Positions 47,036 through 56,015 of a stretch of 64,000 nucleotides of DNA are shown in pieces. Under the pieces are notes generated by a model that was not told where the DNA came from, did no database searches, and saw only the letters and a list, made by a program, of their open reading frames with translations. The stretch is from Methylophilaceae bacterium. GTDB taxonomy: Bacteria > Pseudomonadota > Gammaproteobacteria > Burkholderiales > Methylophilaceae. Both the position numbers and the translations under genes were made by a program. The DNA is taken from NCBI GenBank assembly GCA_028351715.1, contig JAOMKM010000003.1, positions 1 through 64,000 of the forward strand, in the 5' to 3' direction. Numbering within the stretch: position 1 is the first letter of the stretch; each line of letters begins with the position of its first letter.

Positions 47036-47773
47036 CACCGAAACTTTATTCGACTCTCCACCTCTTTCAAAAGCAACACCAATTGTTTTCCCTTTATTTT
47101 TTTGAATAATTTTAATTAGGTCTTCAGGAGAATTAACTACAGTACCGTTTATGGAAAGAATATTATCTCCTTTTTTTATTCCAGCAGTTGCAGCAGCAGA
47201 CTCCTTAATAACTGCAATTACCTGTACACCCTTTATATCATCAACATCTGATACTAATTTAATAAAATGTGTACCAAATGTTGGCTTAGGAAGTTTTACC
47301 CAGTAGGTTAGATAGAAATCATATTTAGCATTTGAATCAGCCAAATCTTCGTCGGTTATAGTTATTTCAGTAATTTCACCTTTCTTCTTAATACGTTTAG
47401 CTGCTCTTGCCTTTTCTCTCGCTTTTTGGATCTGCGTAGCACGCGTATTTTCATTTATTTGTCTATCGTAAATTAAAACCATATCTGCTTTAATTTTTTT
47501 AGCATGTTTTAACGCTACATTTGGATGGACATTTTGTCCAACAAAGCCAGAAGTACCCATCAAATCAAATCCATTTTCTAGCATTTTTATATTATCTGTT
47601 TCTTTTTTCCACCCCCTCATAACTTTAGGCTGAGGATTTTTGGAAAATGATTTAAAGCCTTTTGGACTTTGAGTTTGATAATTTTTCTCAAAAATATTTT
47701 CTTCTTCGGCAGCTACTGAAAATGAAATAGCAAACAGAGCAAGAAAAAAATATGACGCAATTGATTTAAGCAT
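47027..47773 (-). CDS. Exported PDZ-domain protein
   Basis: A 248-residue protein with a signal peptide (about 1-21, ending SVAA) and a C-terminal PDZ domain (about 168-245) containing SAAATAGIKKGDNILSINGT. The middle part has MVLIYDRQINENTRATQIQK, and a basic, charged stretch. No protease domain is present, so it may be an adaptor. Its partner is unknown. It is divergent from mogA. Confidence 0.8.
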   Translation of the reverse strand: MLKSIASYFFLALFAISFSVAAEEENIFEKNYQTQSPKGFKSFSKNPQPKVMRGWKKETDNIKMLENGFDLMGTSGFVGQNVHPNVALKHAKKIKADMVLIYDRQINENTRATQIQKAREKARAAKRIKKKGEITEITITDEDLADSNAKYDFYLTYWVKLPKPTFGTHFIKLVSDVDDIKGVQVIAVIKESAAATAGIKKGDNILSINGTVVNSPEDLIKIIQKNKGKTIGVAFERGGESNKVSVSL

Positions 47774-47832
47774 AGTGATCCTTCATGAAGGTGATAAGAT
47801 TAAATTATTATATATAAATTAGAGACAAAAAA

Positions 47833-48411
47833 TTGAAAAAAAGATTCATTAAAATTGGTTTAATTTCAATAAGTGATAGAGCTTCAGCAGGTATTTATAA
47901 AGATGAAGGAATACCCTCCCTAACTAATTGGCTAAAAAAAGTACTAATTAATGAATTTAACCTAGAAACTTCCCTCATTAACGATGATATTGATCTTGTA
48001 AAAAAAACTCTGGTTCTGTTTTCGGATGAAAAAAAATGTGACCTTATTTTTACAACAGGCGGTACTGGTCCATCCTCTAGAGACATTACTCCTGAAGCTA
48101 CCCTAAGTATCGGTGATAAAGTGATGCTAGGATTTGGCGAACAAATGCGTCAAATAAGTTTAAATTTTGTCCCTACAGCAATACTTTCAAGACAAACTGC
48201 AGTAATTAGAGGAAAAACGTTAATTGTAAATCTCCCTGGGCAACCTAAATCAATTGAACAAACACTAGAAGGATTAAAAGATGAAAAAAATAATACAATT
48301 GTGCCAGGAATTTTTTCAGCAATCCCATATTGTCTTGATTTAATTGGTGCTCCATTCATAGAAACAAATGAGTCTGTAGTGAAATCATTTCGGCCAAAAA
48401 AAAATAGGTAG
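47833..48411 (+). CDS. mog: Molybdopterin adenylyltransferase MogA
   Basis: MogA adenylylates molybdopterin before molybdenum insertion. The 192-residue protein starts with TTG and has IGLISISDRASAGIYKDEG (about 7-25), FTTGGTGPSSRDITPEAT (about 74-91) and VNLPGQPKSIEQTL (about 134-147), all diagnostic for MogA. No molybdoenzyme lies in the window. thiL follows after three bases. Confidence 0.93.
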   Translation: MKKRFIKIGLISISDRASAGIYKDEGIPSLTNWLKKVLINEFNLETSLINDDIDLVKKTLVLFSDEKKCDLIFTTGGTGPSSRDITPEATLSIGDKVMLGFGEQMRQISLNFVPTAILSRQTAVIRGKTLIVNLPGQPKSIEQTLEGLKDEKNNTIVPGIFSAIPYCLDLIGAPFIETNESVVKSFRPKKNR

Positions 48412-48414
48412 CTT

Positions 48415-49362
48415 ATGTTAAAAGAATTTGAGATTATTGAAAAAATTTTTAAAAAAACATCCTCATCAATTTTTTTAGGCATCGGAGATGATGCTGCATT
48501 ATTCCAAAAAAATAAAAAAGAATTTTGGGTGATATCTCAAGACACACTAAATATTGATACCCATTTCCTATCAAATACAGACCCAGAAAATTTAGGATGG
48601 AAATCCTTAGCAGTTAATGTTTCTGATATTTTATCTATGGGAGGCAATCCAAGATACGCCCTTTTATCTATGTCTGTTCCATCGGCTAACCAAGTATGGA
48701 TAAAAAAGTTTTCAAATGGATTTTTTAAATGTGCTAAAAATTATGGTGTTGAACTAATCGGTGGGGACACTACAAAGGGTAGTCTATCTATAAGTATTTG
48801 TATACTTGGTGAAGCATTACAAAAAAATGTTCTCCTTAGAAGTAATGCCAAATTAAATGATGATATCTGGGTAACAGGAGAATTAGGTCTTGCTGCCTTA
48901 GGCTTAAAGTATATTAAAAAAAAGTTTGATGCTCCTAAAGTATTGATTAAAAATGCAATAAAAGCATTAGAAAAGCCACAACCAATTGATGTTGATATGA
49001 AGAAACTAGCGAAACTATTTAATAGCGCAATTGATTTATCAGATGGACTAGTTCCTGATTTGAATCATGTTCTAAATAAATCAGCATTAGGTGCTGATAT
49101 TTTTTTAGAAAGTCTTCCTATGCCTAAATGGATAAGAGAAAATAAAGCTTATTCCTTAGTATTAAAAGGAGGTGATGATTATCAGTTACTACTTACAGCT
49201 CCAAAAAGTAGCTATAAAAAAATAATTGAATTTTCAATTGTTAATCAAATTAAAATGAGCCACATAGGGGCAATGACTAAAACAAAAAAAATAGCTATTA
49301 TCAAGTCAGATGGGAGGCTTTTAAATTACAAAGAAAAAGGATATGACCACTTTGCTGAATAA
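48415..49362 (+). CDS. thiL: Thiamine-monophosphate kinase
   Basis: ThiL phosphorylates thiamine monophosphate to the active cofactor. The 315-residue protein has FLGIGDDAALF (about 20-30), the Asp-rich metal sites VNVSDILSMGG (about 68-78) and GGDTTKG (about 118-124), and AIDLSDGL (about 204-211). It overlaps pgpA by 20 bases; the thiL-pgpA-pncC-recA order is common in Betaproteobacteria. Confidence 0.96.
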   Translation: MLKEFEIIEKIFKKTSSSIFLGIGDDAALFQKNKKEFWVISQDTLNIDTHFLSNTDPENLGWKSLAVNVSDILSMGGNPRYALLSMSVPSANQVWIKKFSNGFFKCAKNYGVELIGGDTTKGSLSISICILGEALQKNVLLRSNAKLNDDIWVTGELGLAALGLKYIKKKFDAPKVLIKNAIKALEKPQPIDVDMKKLAKLFNSAIDLSDGLVPDLNHVLNKSALGADIFLESLPMPKWIRENKAYSLVLKGGDDYQLLLTAPKSSYKKIIEFSIVNQIKMSHIGAMTKTKKIAIIKSDGRLLNYKEKGYDHFAE

Positions 49363-49822
49363 AAATTTTCTACTAAAGAATATACATCATATGCTAGCTT
49401 TAGGTTTTGGTTCTGGGTTAAATAAAAAAGCCCCTGGCACTCTTGGAACCCTCGTTGCCATCCCATTTTTTCTAATAATTAATAAAATAGGTATTCTTTT
49501 TCAGCTTTTATTTGTTGTTGTAATTTTTATCCTTGGTATTTGGTCATCAAATGTAACCAGTAAATCATTAAAACAAAAAGATCCGTCTTGCATTGTAATT
49601 GATGAGATAGCTGCTTTTTTATTATTATTAGTTTTAATTAACCCAAATTTTTACCAGCTAATTTACTTATTTATTTTATTTAGAATCTTTGATATCTGGA
49701 AACCATATCCCATCTCATGGCTAGAAGAAAAATATTCTGGTGGTTTTGGAATTATGATTGATGATATTGCTGCAGCATTGATGGCATTAATAATTTATTT
49801 AATATCAGATTATGTACTTTAA
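49343..49822 (+). CDS. pgpA: Phosphatidylglycerophosphatase A
   Basis: PgpA dephosphorylates phosphatidylglycerophosphate to phosphatidylglycerol. The 159-residue membrane protein has GFGSGLNKKAPGTLGTLVAI (about 20-39), VIDEIAAFLLLL (about 90-101) and the C-terminal IMIDDIAAALMA, with about four hydrophobic helices. It overlaps thiL by 20 bases and pncC by 11. Confidence 0.94.
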   Translation: MTTLLNKNFLLKNIHHMLALGFGSGLNKKAPGTLGTLVAIPFFLIINKIGILFQLLFVVVIFILGIWSSNVTSKSLKQKDPSCIVIDEIAAFLLLLVLINPNFYQLIYLFILFRIFDIWKPYPISWLEEKYSGGFGIMIDDIAAALMALIIYLISDYVL

Positions 49823-50312
49823 AGAAATTTATCCACTCTCAGAGGCGCTTGGCAAACAATGCATAGAAAATGGGTATTTATTAGTTACAGCTGAATCATG
49901 TACTGGGGGTCTACTAGCACAATCATTTACAGATATTCCAGGGAGCTCACGCTGGTTTGAGCGAGGATTTGTTACTTATAGTAACCAATCAAAAGTTGAT
50001 TGTTTAGAAATTAGCCCAATAACGTTAGATACGTATGGTGCAGTCAGTCAGGAAACAGCAAATGAAATGGCAGTTGGTGCAATTGCTAATGGGTTGGGTA
50101 ATTTAAGTATTAGTATTAGTGGTATTGCAGGTCCGGATGGTGGATCCAAATTAAAACCAGTTGGTACCGTTTTTTTCGCAATTAGTAATAAAAAAAGTAT
50201 TATTTTTAAATACCATGCAAATTTTCCTGGAGATAGAAGTATGATTAGAAACAAAGCAGTTCTATTTGTATTAAATACGCTCTTGAAGCTTACTTTGAAC
50301 CCTCAAATATGA
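49812..50312 (+). CDS. pncC: Nicotinamide-nucleotide amidohydrolase PncC (CinA C-terminal type)
   Basis: PncC deamidates NMN to recycle NAD. The 166-residue protein is the stand-alone CinA C-terminal domain: LVTAESCTGGLLAQSFTDIP (about 24-43), WFERGFVTYSNQSK (about 48-61) and ISGIAGPDGGSKLKPVGTV (about 103-121). It precedes recA by 44 bases, the usual betaproteobacterial arrangement. Confidence 0.94.
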   Translation: MYFKEIYPLSEALGKQCIENGYLLVTAESCTGGLLAQSFTDIPGSSRWFERGFVTYSNQSKVDCLEISPITLDTYGAVSQETANEMAVGAIANGLGNLSISISGIAGPDGGSKLKPVGTVFFAISNKKSIIFKYHANFPGDRSMIRNKAVLFVLNTLLKLTLNPQI

Positions 50313-50356
50313 AATAATTAGAAGTTAAATAGCACATAATAAAAGGCACATAAGAA

Positions 50357-51406
50357 ATGGATGAAAATAAGAAAAAAGCATTAGATTCAGCATTAGCACA
50401 AATCGATAAGCAGTTTGGAAAAGGCTCAGTTATGAGGATGGATGGCACCCAAGTCGTGCGTGGTATAGAAGCTATATCAACTGGATCCTTAGGTCTTGAT
50501 ATAGCTCTAGGAATTGGGGGATTACCTCGTGGTCGAGTTGTTGAAGTATATGGGCCTGAATCATCAGGTAAAACATCCTTAGCATTATCAGTTATCGCAG
50601 AACTCCAAAAAACAGGTGGAACAGCAGCATTCATTGATGCAGAGCATGCACTTGACACTCAATATGCTGCTAAATTAGGAGTTAATATTGAAGATTTATT
50701 AGTTTCTCAGCCAGATACTGGCGAACAAGCCTTAGAAATTACGGAGATGCTTGTTAGAAGTGGCTCTGTTGATATTATTGTTATCGATTCTGTTGCTGCC
50801 CTAACACCTAGAGCTGAAATCGAAGGAGATATGGGTGATTCCCATATGGGTCTGCAAGCAAGACTGATGTCACAAGCTCTACGAAAGCTAACAGGTACCA
50901 TTCAAAAAACAAATACTATGCTTATATTTATCAATCAAATTCGAATGAAGATTGGAGTAATGTTTGGTAATCCAGAAACTACAACAGGTGGTAATGCTCT
51001 TAAATTTTACGCCTCTGTGAGGTTGGACATTCGTCGTATTGGTGCCATCAAAAAAGGAGATGAGATCATCGGCGCAGAAACACGAGTAAAAGTAGTTAAA
51101 AATAAAGTTGCTCCGCCCTTCAGGCAGGCAGTTTTTGATGTGTTATACGGAGAGGGTATTTCGTTAGAAGGTGAAATTATTGATCAAGGTGTAGATCTTG
51201 ATCTAATAGAGAAATCGGGCTCCTGGTACGCTTATAAAGGTGAAAAAATTGGGCAAGGTAAAGATAAGGTTCGTGAATACCTAAAAGAGAATCCGGATGT
51301 ATCTAATGAAATAGAAGATGCTATTCGTAATAATTCAATATTAACTGGAAATGAGGAAGTTACTGAAAAAACAGATGAGGAGAAAATAGAAACTGACGAA
51401 ACCTAA
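50357..51406 (+). CDS. recA: Recombinase RecA
   Basis: RecA drives homologous recombination and LexA cleavage. The 349-residue protein has Walker [13 protein letters not shown] (about 67-78), [13 protein letters not shown] (about 141-153), the L2 loop [19 protein letters not shown] (about 203-221) and an acidic C-terminal tail. No CTGT-N8-ACAG LexA box is visible in the 44-base gap upstream. The end overlaps the start of recX as called here. Confidence 0.98.
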   Translation: MDENKKKALDSALAQIDKQFGKGSVMRMDGTQVVRGIEAISTGSLGLDIALGIGGLPRGRVVEVYGPESSGKTSLALSVIAELQKTGGTAAFIDAEHALDTQYAAKLGVNIEDLLVSQPDTGEQALEITEMLVRSGSVDIIVIDSVAALTPRAEIEGDMGDSHMGLQARLMSQALRKLTGTIQKTNTMLIFINQIRMKIGVMFGNPETTTGGNALKFYASVRLDIRRIGAIKKGDEIIGAETRVKVVKNKVAPPFRQAVFDVLYGEGISLEGEIIDQGVDLDLIEKSGSWYAYKGEKIGQGKDKVREYLKENPDVSNEIEDAIRNNSILTGNEEVTEKTDEEKIETDET

Positions 51407-51872
51407 TCAACATCCACTAGTTTCCTTAAAAAAAAGAGCAATTTATTATTTGGGAAAACGAGAATATTCTAGAGCTGAACTAAGAAAAAAGATTTCAGTT
51501 TATGCAGAATCTCTTGGTACAGATAGAGACGATATTGAAGACATACTCAACGAGCTCGAAAAAGACTCATGGTTATCTGACAAGCGCTTTACTGAACAAT
51601 TTATTTTTTCAAGGAAAAATAAATTTGGTATTAAGAAGATTGTCTATGAATTAAAATTAAAAGGGGTAGACGAACTGATTATAAATCATGCAATTGATTC
51701 TATAAAATCTGAAGAGTTTTCACTGGCACGAGAAATATGGAAGAAAAAGTTCAAAGACCTTCCTATTGATAATCAAGAAAAAGTTAAGCAGGTAAGATTT
51801 CTTCAGGGAAGAGGAATTGACCCATTTATTATCCAGAAAATTCTATCTGGTAAGTCATTTGAATATATATGA
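51393..51872 (+). CDS. recX: Regulatory protein RecX (probable CTG start)
   Basis: RecX binds RecA filaments and limits their extension. The first ordinary start in frame is TTG 51450, but the conserved N-terminal helix [20 protein letters not shown] begins upstream of it. The frame is open back to a TAG before CTG 51393, which has GAGGAG (51377-51382) ten bases upstream inside recA. Starting there gives about 159 residues, a normal length. Downstream are [20 protein letters not shown] and [15 protein letters not shown]. The stop overlaps alaS by ATGA. Confidence 0.85.
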   Translation: MTKPNQHPLVSLKKRAIYYLGKREYSRAELRKKISVYAESLGTDRDDIEDILNELEKDSWLSDKRFTEQFIFSRKNKFGIKKIVYELKLKGVDELIINHAIDSIKSEEFSLAREIWKKKFKDLPIDNQEKVKQVRFLQGRGIDPFIIQKILSGKSFEYI

Positions 51873-54493
51873 AAAAATTAACTAGTCATCAAATAAGATC
51901 AACTTTTTTAACCTACTTTAAAGAGCAGGGACATCATATTGTCGAATCTAGCAGCCTAGTTCCTCAAGAAGATCCAACCCTTCTTTTTACAAATGCAGGA
52001 ATGAATCAATTTAAAGATACATTTCTTGGTCTAGAAAAAAGAAATTATGCTAAGGCTGCATCAAGTCAAAAATGTGTACGGGCTGGAGGGAAACATAATG
52101 ATCTCGAAAATGTTGGTTATACAGCAAGGCACCATACCTTCTTTGAGATGCTGGGAAATTTTAGTTTTGGCGATTACTTCAAGGAAGAAGCTATAACTTA
52201 TGCATGGGATCTACTAACTAAAATATATCAAGTTCCTGAAGAAAAATTACTAGTAACTATCTACGCAGATGATGAAGATGCCTACAAAATTTGGTCAAAT
52301 AAAATTGGTTTGAGAGATGAAAAAATTATTCGTATTGGCGATAACAAAGGAGCCAAATATGCCTCTGATAATTTCTGGATGATGGGAGATACTGGACCGT
52401 GTGGACCATGTAGTGAAATATTTTATGATCATGGCAAAGACATTAAAGGAGGACCTCCGGGTTCGAAGAATGAAGATGGTGATCGTTTTATAGAAATATG
52501 GAATCTAGTATTTATGCAATTTAACCGTGACGAAAATGGTGATATGCACCCATTGCCGAAACCCTCGGTAGATACTGGGATGGGGCTAGAAAGAATTACA
52601 GCTATACTTCAGAATGTGCATTCAAACTATGAAATTGATACATTTCAAGTGCTTATAAAAAATGCAGCTTCAATCACAAATACAAAGGATCTGAACCATC
52701 CATCATTAAAAGTTTTAGCTGACCACATTCGTGCGGCTACATACTTAATTAATGATGGAGTTGTTCCTTCAAATGAAGGTCGAGGGTACGTTTTAAGAAG
52801 AATAATTCGCCGAGCAATTAGACATGGGTATAAGTTAAGGATCAGAGATCCATTCTTTTATAAATTAGTGGCTGTACTAAATTCTACAATGGAGGTTGCC
52901 TATCCAATCAAAAAATCAGAATCTCAAAAGATAGAATCTGAAATTAAATTGGAAGAAGAACGTTTCTTTGAAACAATTGAAAATGGTATGAGTAGCCTTG
53001 AAGAAGAAATTAAACATATCACCAGCAAAAAGTTAAAGCTTCTTTCAGGAGAATTCGCTTTCAAACTTCACGATACTTTCGGATTCCCCTTAGATTTAAC
53101 AGCTGATATTTGTAGAGAAAAAAATATTATAGTTAATGAAGATGAATTTAATGTATCTATGAGCATTCAAAAAAGTCGGGCGCGCGAGGCCGGAAAATTT
53201 AAAAATAAAGTTTCCTTAGATTACAGTGGGGAAGCAAATATTTTCGTGGGCTATGATAAAACAGAATCTAAAGCTAAGGTAAATGCAGCATTCAAAGGTG
53301 ATGAGCTAGTAACTGAACTCAAAACTAACGAGGAAGGGCTAGTAATTCTGGATGTAACTCCTTTTTATGCAGAATCCGGTGGGCAAGTTGGTGATATTGG
53401 AATACTAGAATCAAAGGCTGGAGCATTTAAAGTTTTAGATACCTATAAAATAAAAGAAGGTGTATTTGGACATTGGGGGGAAGTAATTAGAGGAATAATA
53501 AAAATTGATGAAACATTACATGCCAAGGTTAATACAGAAAACCGAGATAACATTAAAAGAAATCATTCAGCGACCCATTTACTTCATAAGGCACTAAAAA
53601 TTATTCTAGGTGATCATGTGGAGCAAAAAGGATCGTTGGTATCAGCAGTCAGAACGCGATTTGATTTTTCTCACCCAAAACCATTATCACTTGATGAAAT
53701 TAATCAAATTGAAAGCATTGTAAATAATGAAATAATGAAAAATCAAAATACTGAAATCAGACTAATGGACATAAAAGAGGCTCAAGAAGAAGGTGCTATG
53801 ATGCTCTTCGATGAAAAATACGGAGAGAAAGTTCGTGTACTAGATATTGGAAATAGCAGAGAACTATGCGGTGGGACACACGTCCAAAAAACAGGAGATA
53901 TTTGCTTATTTAAGATTCAATCTGAGTCAGGAATATCCTCAGGAATTCGTCGCATCGAAGCTACAACAGGCGTAAATATTTTAAATATGTTAAAAGAAAA
54001 GAATCTTGTGATAGAAAGTCTATCAAAAAGCTTAAACACAAGTCCGAATGAAATTGTAACAAAAACGGAGCAACTTTTAATTCAAATTAAAAACAGTGAA
54101 AAATTAATTAATCAATTAAGGTCTAGGCTAGCAAGCTCTGGAGGTGATGAATTAATAGGCCAAGCTATAAAAATAAAATCATTTTCTTATTTAGCAAAAA
54201 CTTTAGATGATCAAGGTCCAAATGAACTCCGAGAAATGATTGATAATTTAAAGAAAAAACTTGAAACAGCCGTTATAATATTAGCCTCTATTAATGAAGG
54301 TAAAGCCACATTTGCTGTAGGTGTAACTGATGATTTAACTAACGAGATTGATGCAGGTGAAATTGCAAAATATCTTGGTGAGTCAGTGAGCGGAAAAGGC
54401 GGGGGCAGAAAAAATATGGCAATGGCTGGCGGAACTAATATCTCAATGATCGACACTGCAATGTCGAATGTTCAAAAAAATCTAAGTAAATAA
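51869..54493 (+). CDS. alaS: Alanyl-tRNA synthetase
   Basis: The 874-residue enzyme has full family length: class II catalytic core at the N-terminus (SSLVPQEDPTLLFTNAGMNQ, about 24-43), the tRNA-binding region DHIRAATYLINDGVVPSNEG (about 286-305), an editing domain with zinc ligands HSATHLLH (about 568-575) and CGGTHV (about 668-673), and the C-Ala/DHHA1 domain ending GGGRKNMAMAGG. It overlaps recX and precedes lysC by four bases. Confidence 0.98.
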   Translation: MKKLTSHQIRSTFLTYFKEQGHHIVESSSLVPQEDPTLLFTNAGMNQFKDTFLGLEKRNYAKAASSQKCVRAGGKHNDLENVGYTARHHTFFEMLGNFSFGDYFKEEAITYAWDLLTKIYQVPEEKLLVTIYADDEDAYKIWSNKIGLRDEKIIRIGDNKGAKYASDNFWMMGDTGPCGPCSEIFYDHGKDIKGGPPGSKNEDGDRFIEIWNLVFMQFNRDENGDMHPLPKPSVDTGMGLERITAILQNVHSNYEIDTFQVLIKNAASITNTKDLNHPSLKVLADHIRAATYLINDGVVPSNEGRGYVLRRIIRRAIRHGYKLRIRDPFFYKLVAVLNSTMEVAYPIKKSESQKIESEIKLEEERFFETIENGMSSLEEEIKHITSKKLKLLSGEFAFKLHDTFGFPLDLTADICREKNIIVNEDEFNVSMSIQKSRAREAGKFKNKVSLDYSGEANIFVGYDKTESKAKVNAAFKGDELVTELKTNEEGLVILDVTPFYAESGGQVGDIGILESKAGAFKVLDTYKIKEGVFGHWGEVIRGIIKIDETLHAKVNTENRDNIKRNHSATHLLHKALKIILGDHVEQKGSLVSAVRTRFDFSHPKPLSLDEINQIESIVNNEIMKNQNTEIRLMDIKEAQEEGAMMLFDEKYGEKVRVLDIGNSRELCGGTHVQKTGDICLFKIQSESGISSGIRRIEATTGVNILNMLKEKNLVIESLSKSLNTSPNEIVTKTEQLLIQIKNSEKLINQLRSRLASSGGDELIGQAIKIKSFSYLAKTLDDQGPNELREMIDNLKKKLETAVIILASINEGKATFAVGVTDDLTNEIDAGEIAKYLGESVSGKGGGRKNMAMAGGTNISMIDTAMSNVQKNLSK

Positions 54494-54497
54494 ATTT

Positions 54498-55724
54498 ATG
54501 TCTTTAATAGTCCAAAAATTTGGTGGTACCTCTGTAGCAAATGTTGATCGTATTAATGCTGTGGCAGATAGAGTTAAAAAATTTAAAAAAGATGGACACC
54601 ACATTATTGTGGTGGTGTCAGCAATGTCAGGAGAAACAAACAAATTAATTGGGCTTGCAGAAGATATGATGGGTGCTCCAGAACCAAGAGAATTAGACGC
54701 TATAGTTGCGACAGGCGAGCAGGTAACAGCTGGATTAACTGCCTTAGCCCTCATAAACATAGGAATACCTGCTAAAAGTTATTCAGGGCACCAAATAAAA
54801 ATTCTAACGGACAAAGCTCATACTAAAGCAAGAATATTAAAAATTGATGAAAAAGCCATTAGGCAAGATTTAGATGCTGGCAATGTTGTTGTAATTGCAG
54901 GATTTCAAGGGGTTGATGAGCTTGGAAATGTTACCACTCTTGGTAGAGGTGGCTCAGACACCACAGCAGTAGCAATTGCAGCAGCAATGAAGGCAGACGA
55001 ATGTCAAATTTATACTGATGTAGATGGAATTTATACTACAGACCCTCGTATTGTAAAAGATGCTAGGAGACTAAAGTCTATTACGTTTGAAGAAATGCTT
55101 GAGATGGCAAGCTTAGGGTCAAAAGTTTTACAAACGAGGTCTGTCGAATTTGCCGGAAAGTATAAAGTTAAGCTGCGAGTCCTATCTAGCTTTGACGCAT
55201 ATGGAGAAGGAACAATTATCACTTTTGAGGAAGATGAAAAAATGGAAAATCCAATAATTTCAGGTATTGCTTTTAATCGCGATGAAGCAGAAGTAAGTGT
55301 GAGAGGATTCCCAGATATACCTGGATCTGCTTATCAAATTCTAGGACCAATTGCAGATGCAAATATTGATGTAGATATGATTATTCAAAATGTTGGGGTA
55401 AGTGGAGCCAATGATTTTACCTTCACAGTTCATGAACGAGACCTTCAAAAGAGCATAGAAATAATAAACGATAAGGTCAAAGCGAAGATTAATGCTAGGG
55501 AAGTCATAGGAGATTCAAAAATTGCAAAGTTATCATTGGTAGGGGTAGGAATGCGATCTCATGCAGGTATCGCAAGTAAGATGTTTAAGGTTTTATCCGA
55601 TGAAAAAATTAATATAATTACCATATCTACCAGTGAAATTAAGATATCCGTAATTTTAGAGGAAAAATTTCTCGATGATGCAGTCAGAGCCTTACATAAA
55701 GCTTTTGAACTAGAAAAAGCTTAG
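54498..55724 (+). CDS. lysC: Aspartate kinase
   Basis: Aspartokinase commits aspartate to lysine, threonine and methionine synthesis. The 408-residue protein has KFGGTSVANVDRI (about 7-19), TLGRGGSDTTAVAIAAAM (about 149-166), DGIYTTDPR (about 178-186) and two C-terminal ACT domains for feedback control. The alaS-lysC-tRNA-Ser order is characteristic of Betaproteobacteria. No threonine- or lysine-specific element is seen upstream. Confidence 0.97.
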   Translation: MSLIVQKFGGTSVANVDRINAVADRVKKFKKDGHHIIVVVSAMSGETNKLIGLAEDMMGAPEPRELDAIVATGEQVTAGLTALALINIGIPAKSYSGHQIKILTDKAHTKARILKIDEKAIRQDLDAGNVVVIAGFQGVDELGNVTTLGRGGSDTTAVAIAAAMKADECQIYTDVDGIYTTDPRIVKDARRLKSITFEEMLEMASLGSKVLQTRSVEFAGKYKVKLRVLSSFDAYGEGTIITFEEDEKMENPIISGIAFNRDEAEVSVRGFPDIPGSAYQILGPIADANIDVDMIIQNVGVSGANDFTFTVHERDLQKSIEIINDKVKAKINAREVIGDSKIAKLSLVGVGMRSHAGIASKMFKVLSDEKINIITISTSEIKISVILEEKFLDDAVRALHKAFELEKA

Positions 55725-55774
55725 TCTCATTGATTTTTAGGATCATTTGAAGTATCGTTACGCCGTTATAACTA

Positions 55775-55867
55775 GGAGAGCTGGCTGAGTGGTCGAAAGC
55801 ACATCCCTGCTAAGGATGCATACGGTTTATAACTGTATCGAGGGTTCGAATCCCTCGCTCTCCGCCA
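55775..55867 (+). tRNA. tRNA-Ser (GCT anticodon)
   Basis: A 93-base class II cloverleaf with a long variable arm: acceptor GGAGAG/CTCTCC, discriminator G, encoded CCA, anticodon loop CTGCTAA (anticodon GCT), and T loop GGTTCGAATCC. It is the last core feature before the phototrophy region, which starts within 70 bases. Confidence 0.97.
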
Positions 55868-55873
55868 TTTAAT

Positions 55874-55903
55874 AAAAAACCCTTTTATATAAGGGTTTTT
55901 TTT
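55874..55903 (+). terminator. Intrinsic terminator after tRNA-Ser
   Basis: AAAAAACCCTT (55874-55884) and AAGGGTTTTTT (55891-55901) pair fully across an 11-base-pair stem with a six-base loop, followed by further T. It closes the lysC/tRNA-Ser transcript and could act weakly in the other direction. Confidence 0.85.
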
Positions 55904-55933
55904 GGCTAATTACCAACTAAGGAGAAGATAAAA

Positions 55934-56011
55934 ATGTTAATGGATATAAATATAATTGGAATGATAGTTGCTGTGATAGCTATTATAATATGGTTAATCT
56001 TTAAGAAATAA
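55934..56011 (+). CDS. 25-residue single-pass membrane microprotein
   Basis: An ATG preceded at ideal distance by AAGGAG (55919-55924) opens 25 codons: a short polar N-terminus (MLMDIN), a run of 17 hydrophobic residues and a C-terminal FKK. This is the layout of a tiny inner-membrane protein with its C-terminus in the cytoplasm. The stop is four bases before the flavoprotein ATG, so the two would be translated from one message. I do not recognise it, and a leader-peptide role is also possible. Confidence 0.6.
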   Translation: MLMDINIIGMIVAVIAIIIWLIFKK

Positions 56012-56015
56012 AAAA

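Noticed and set aside
55775..55867. tRNA-Ser 3' end as an attachment site of a mobile island.
   Set aside because: No second copy of the tRNA 3' sequence, integrase or transposase is visible up to the window edge. Kept only as a hypothesis about origin.
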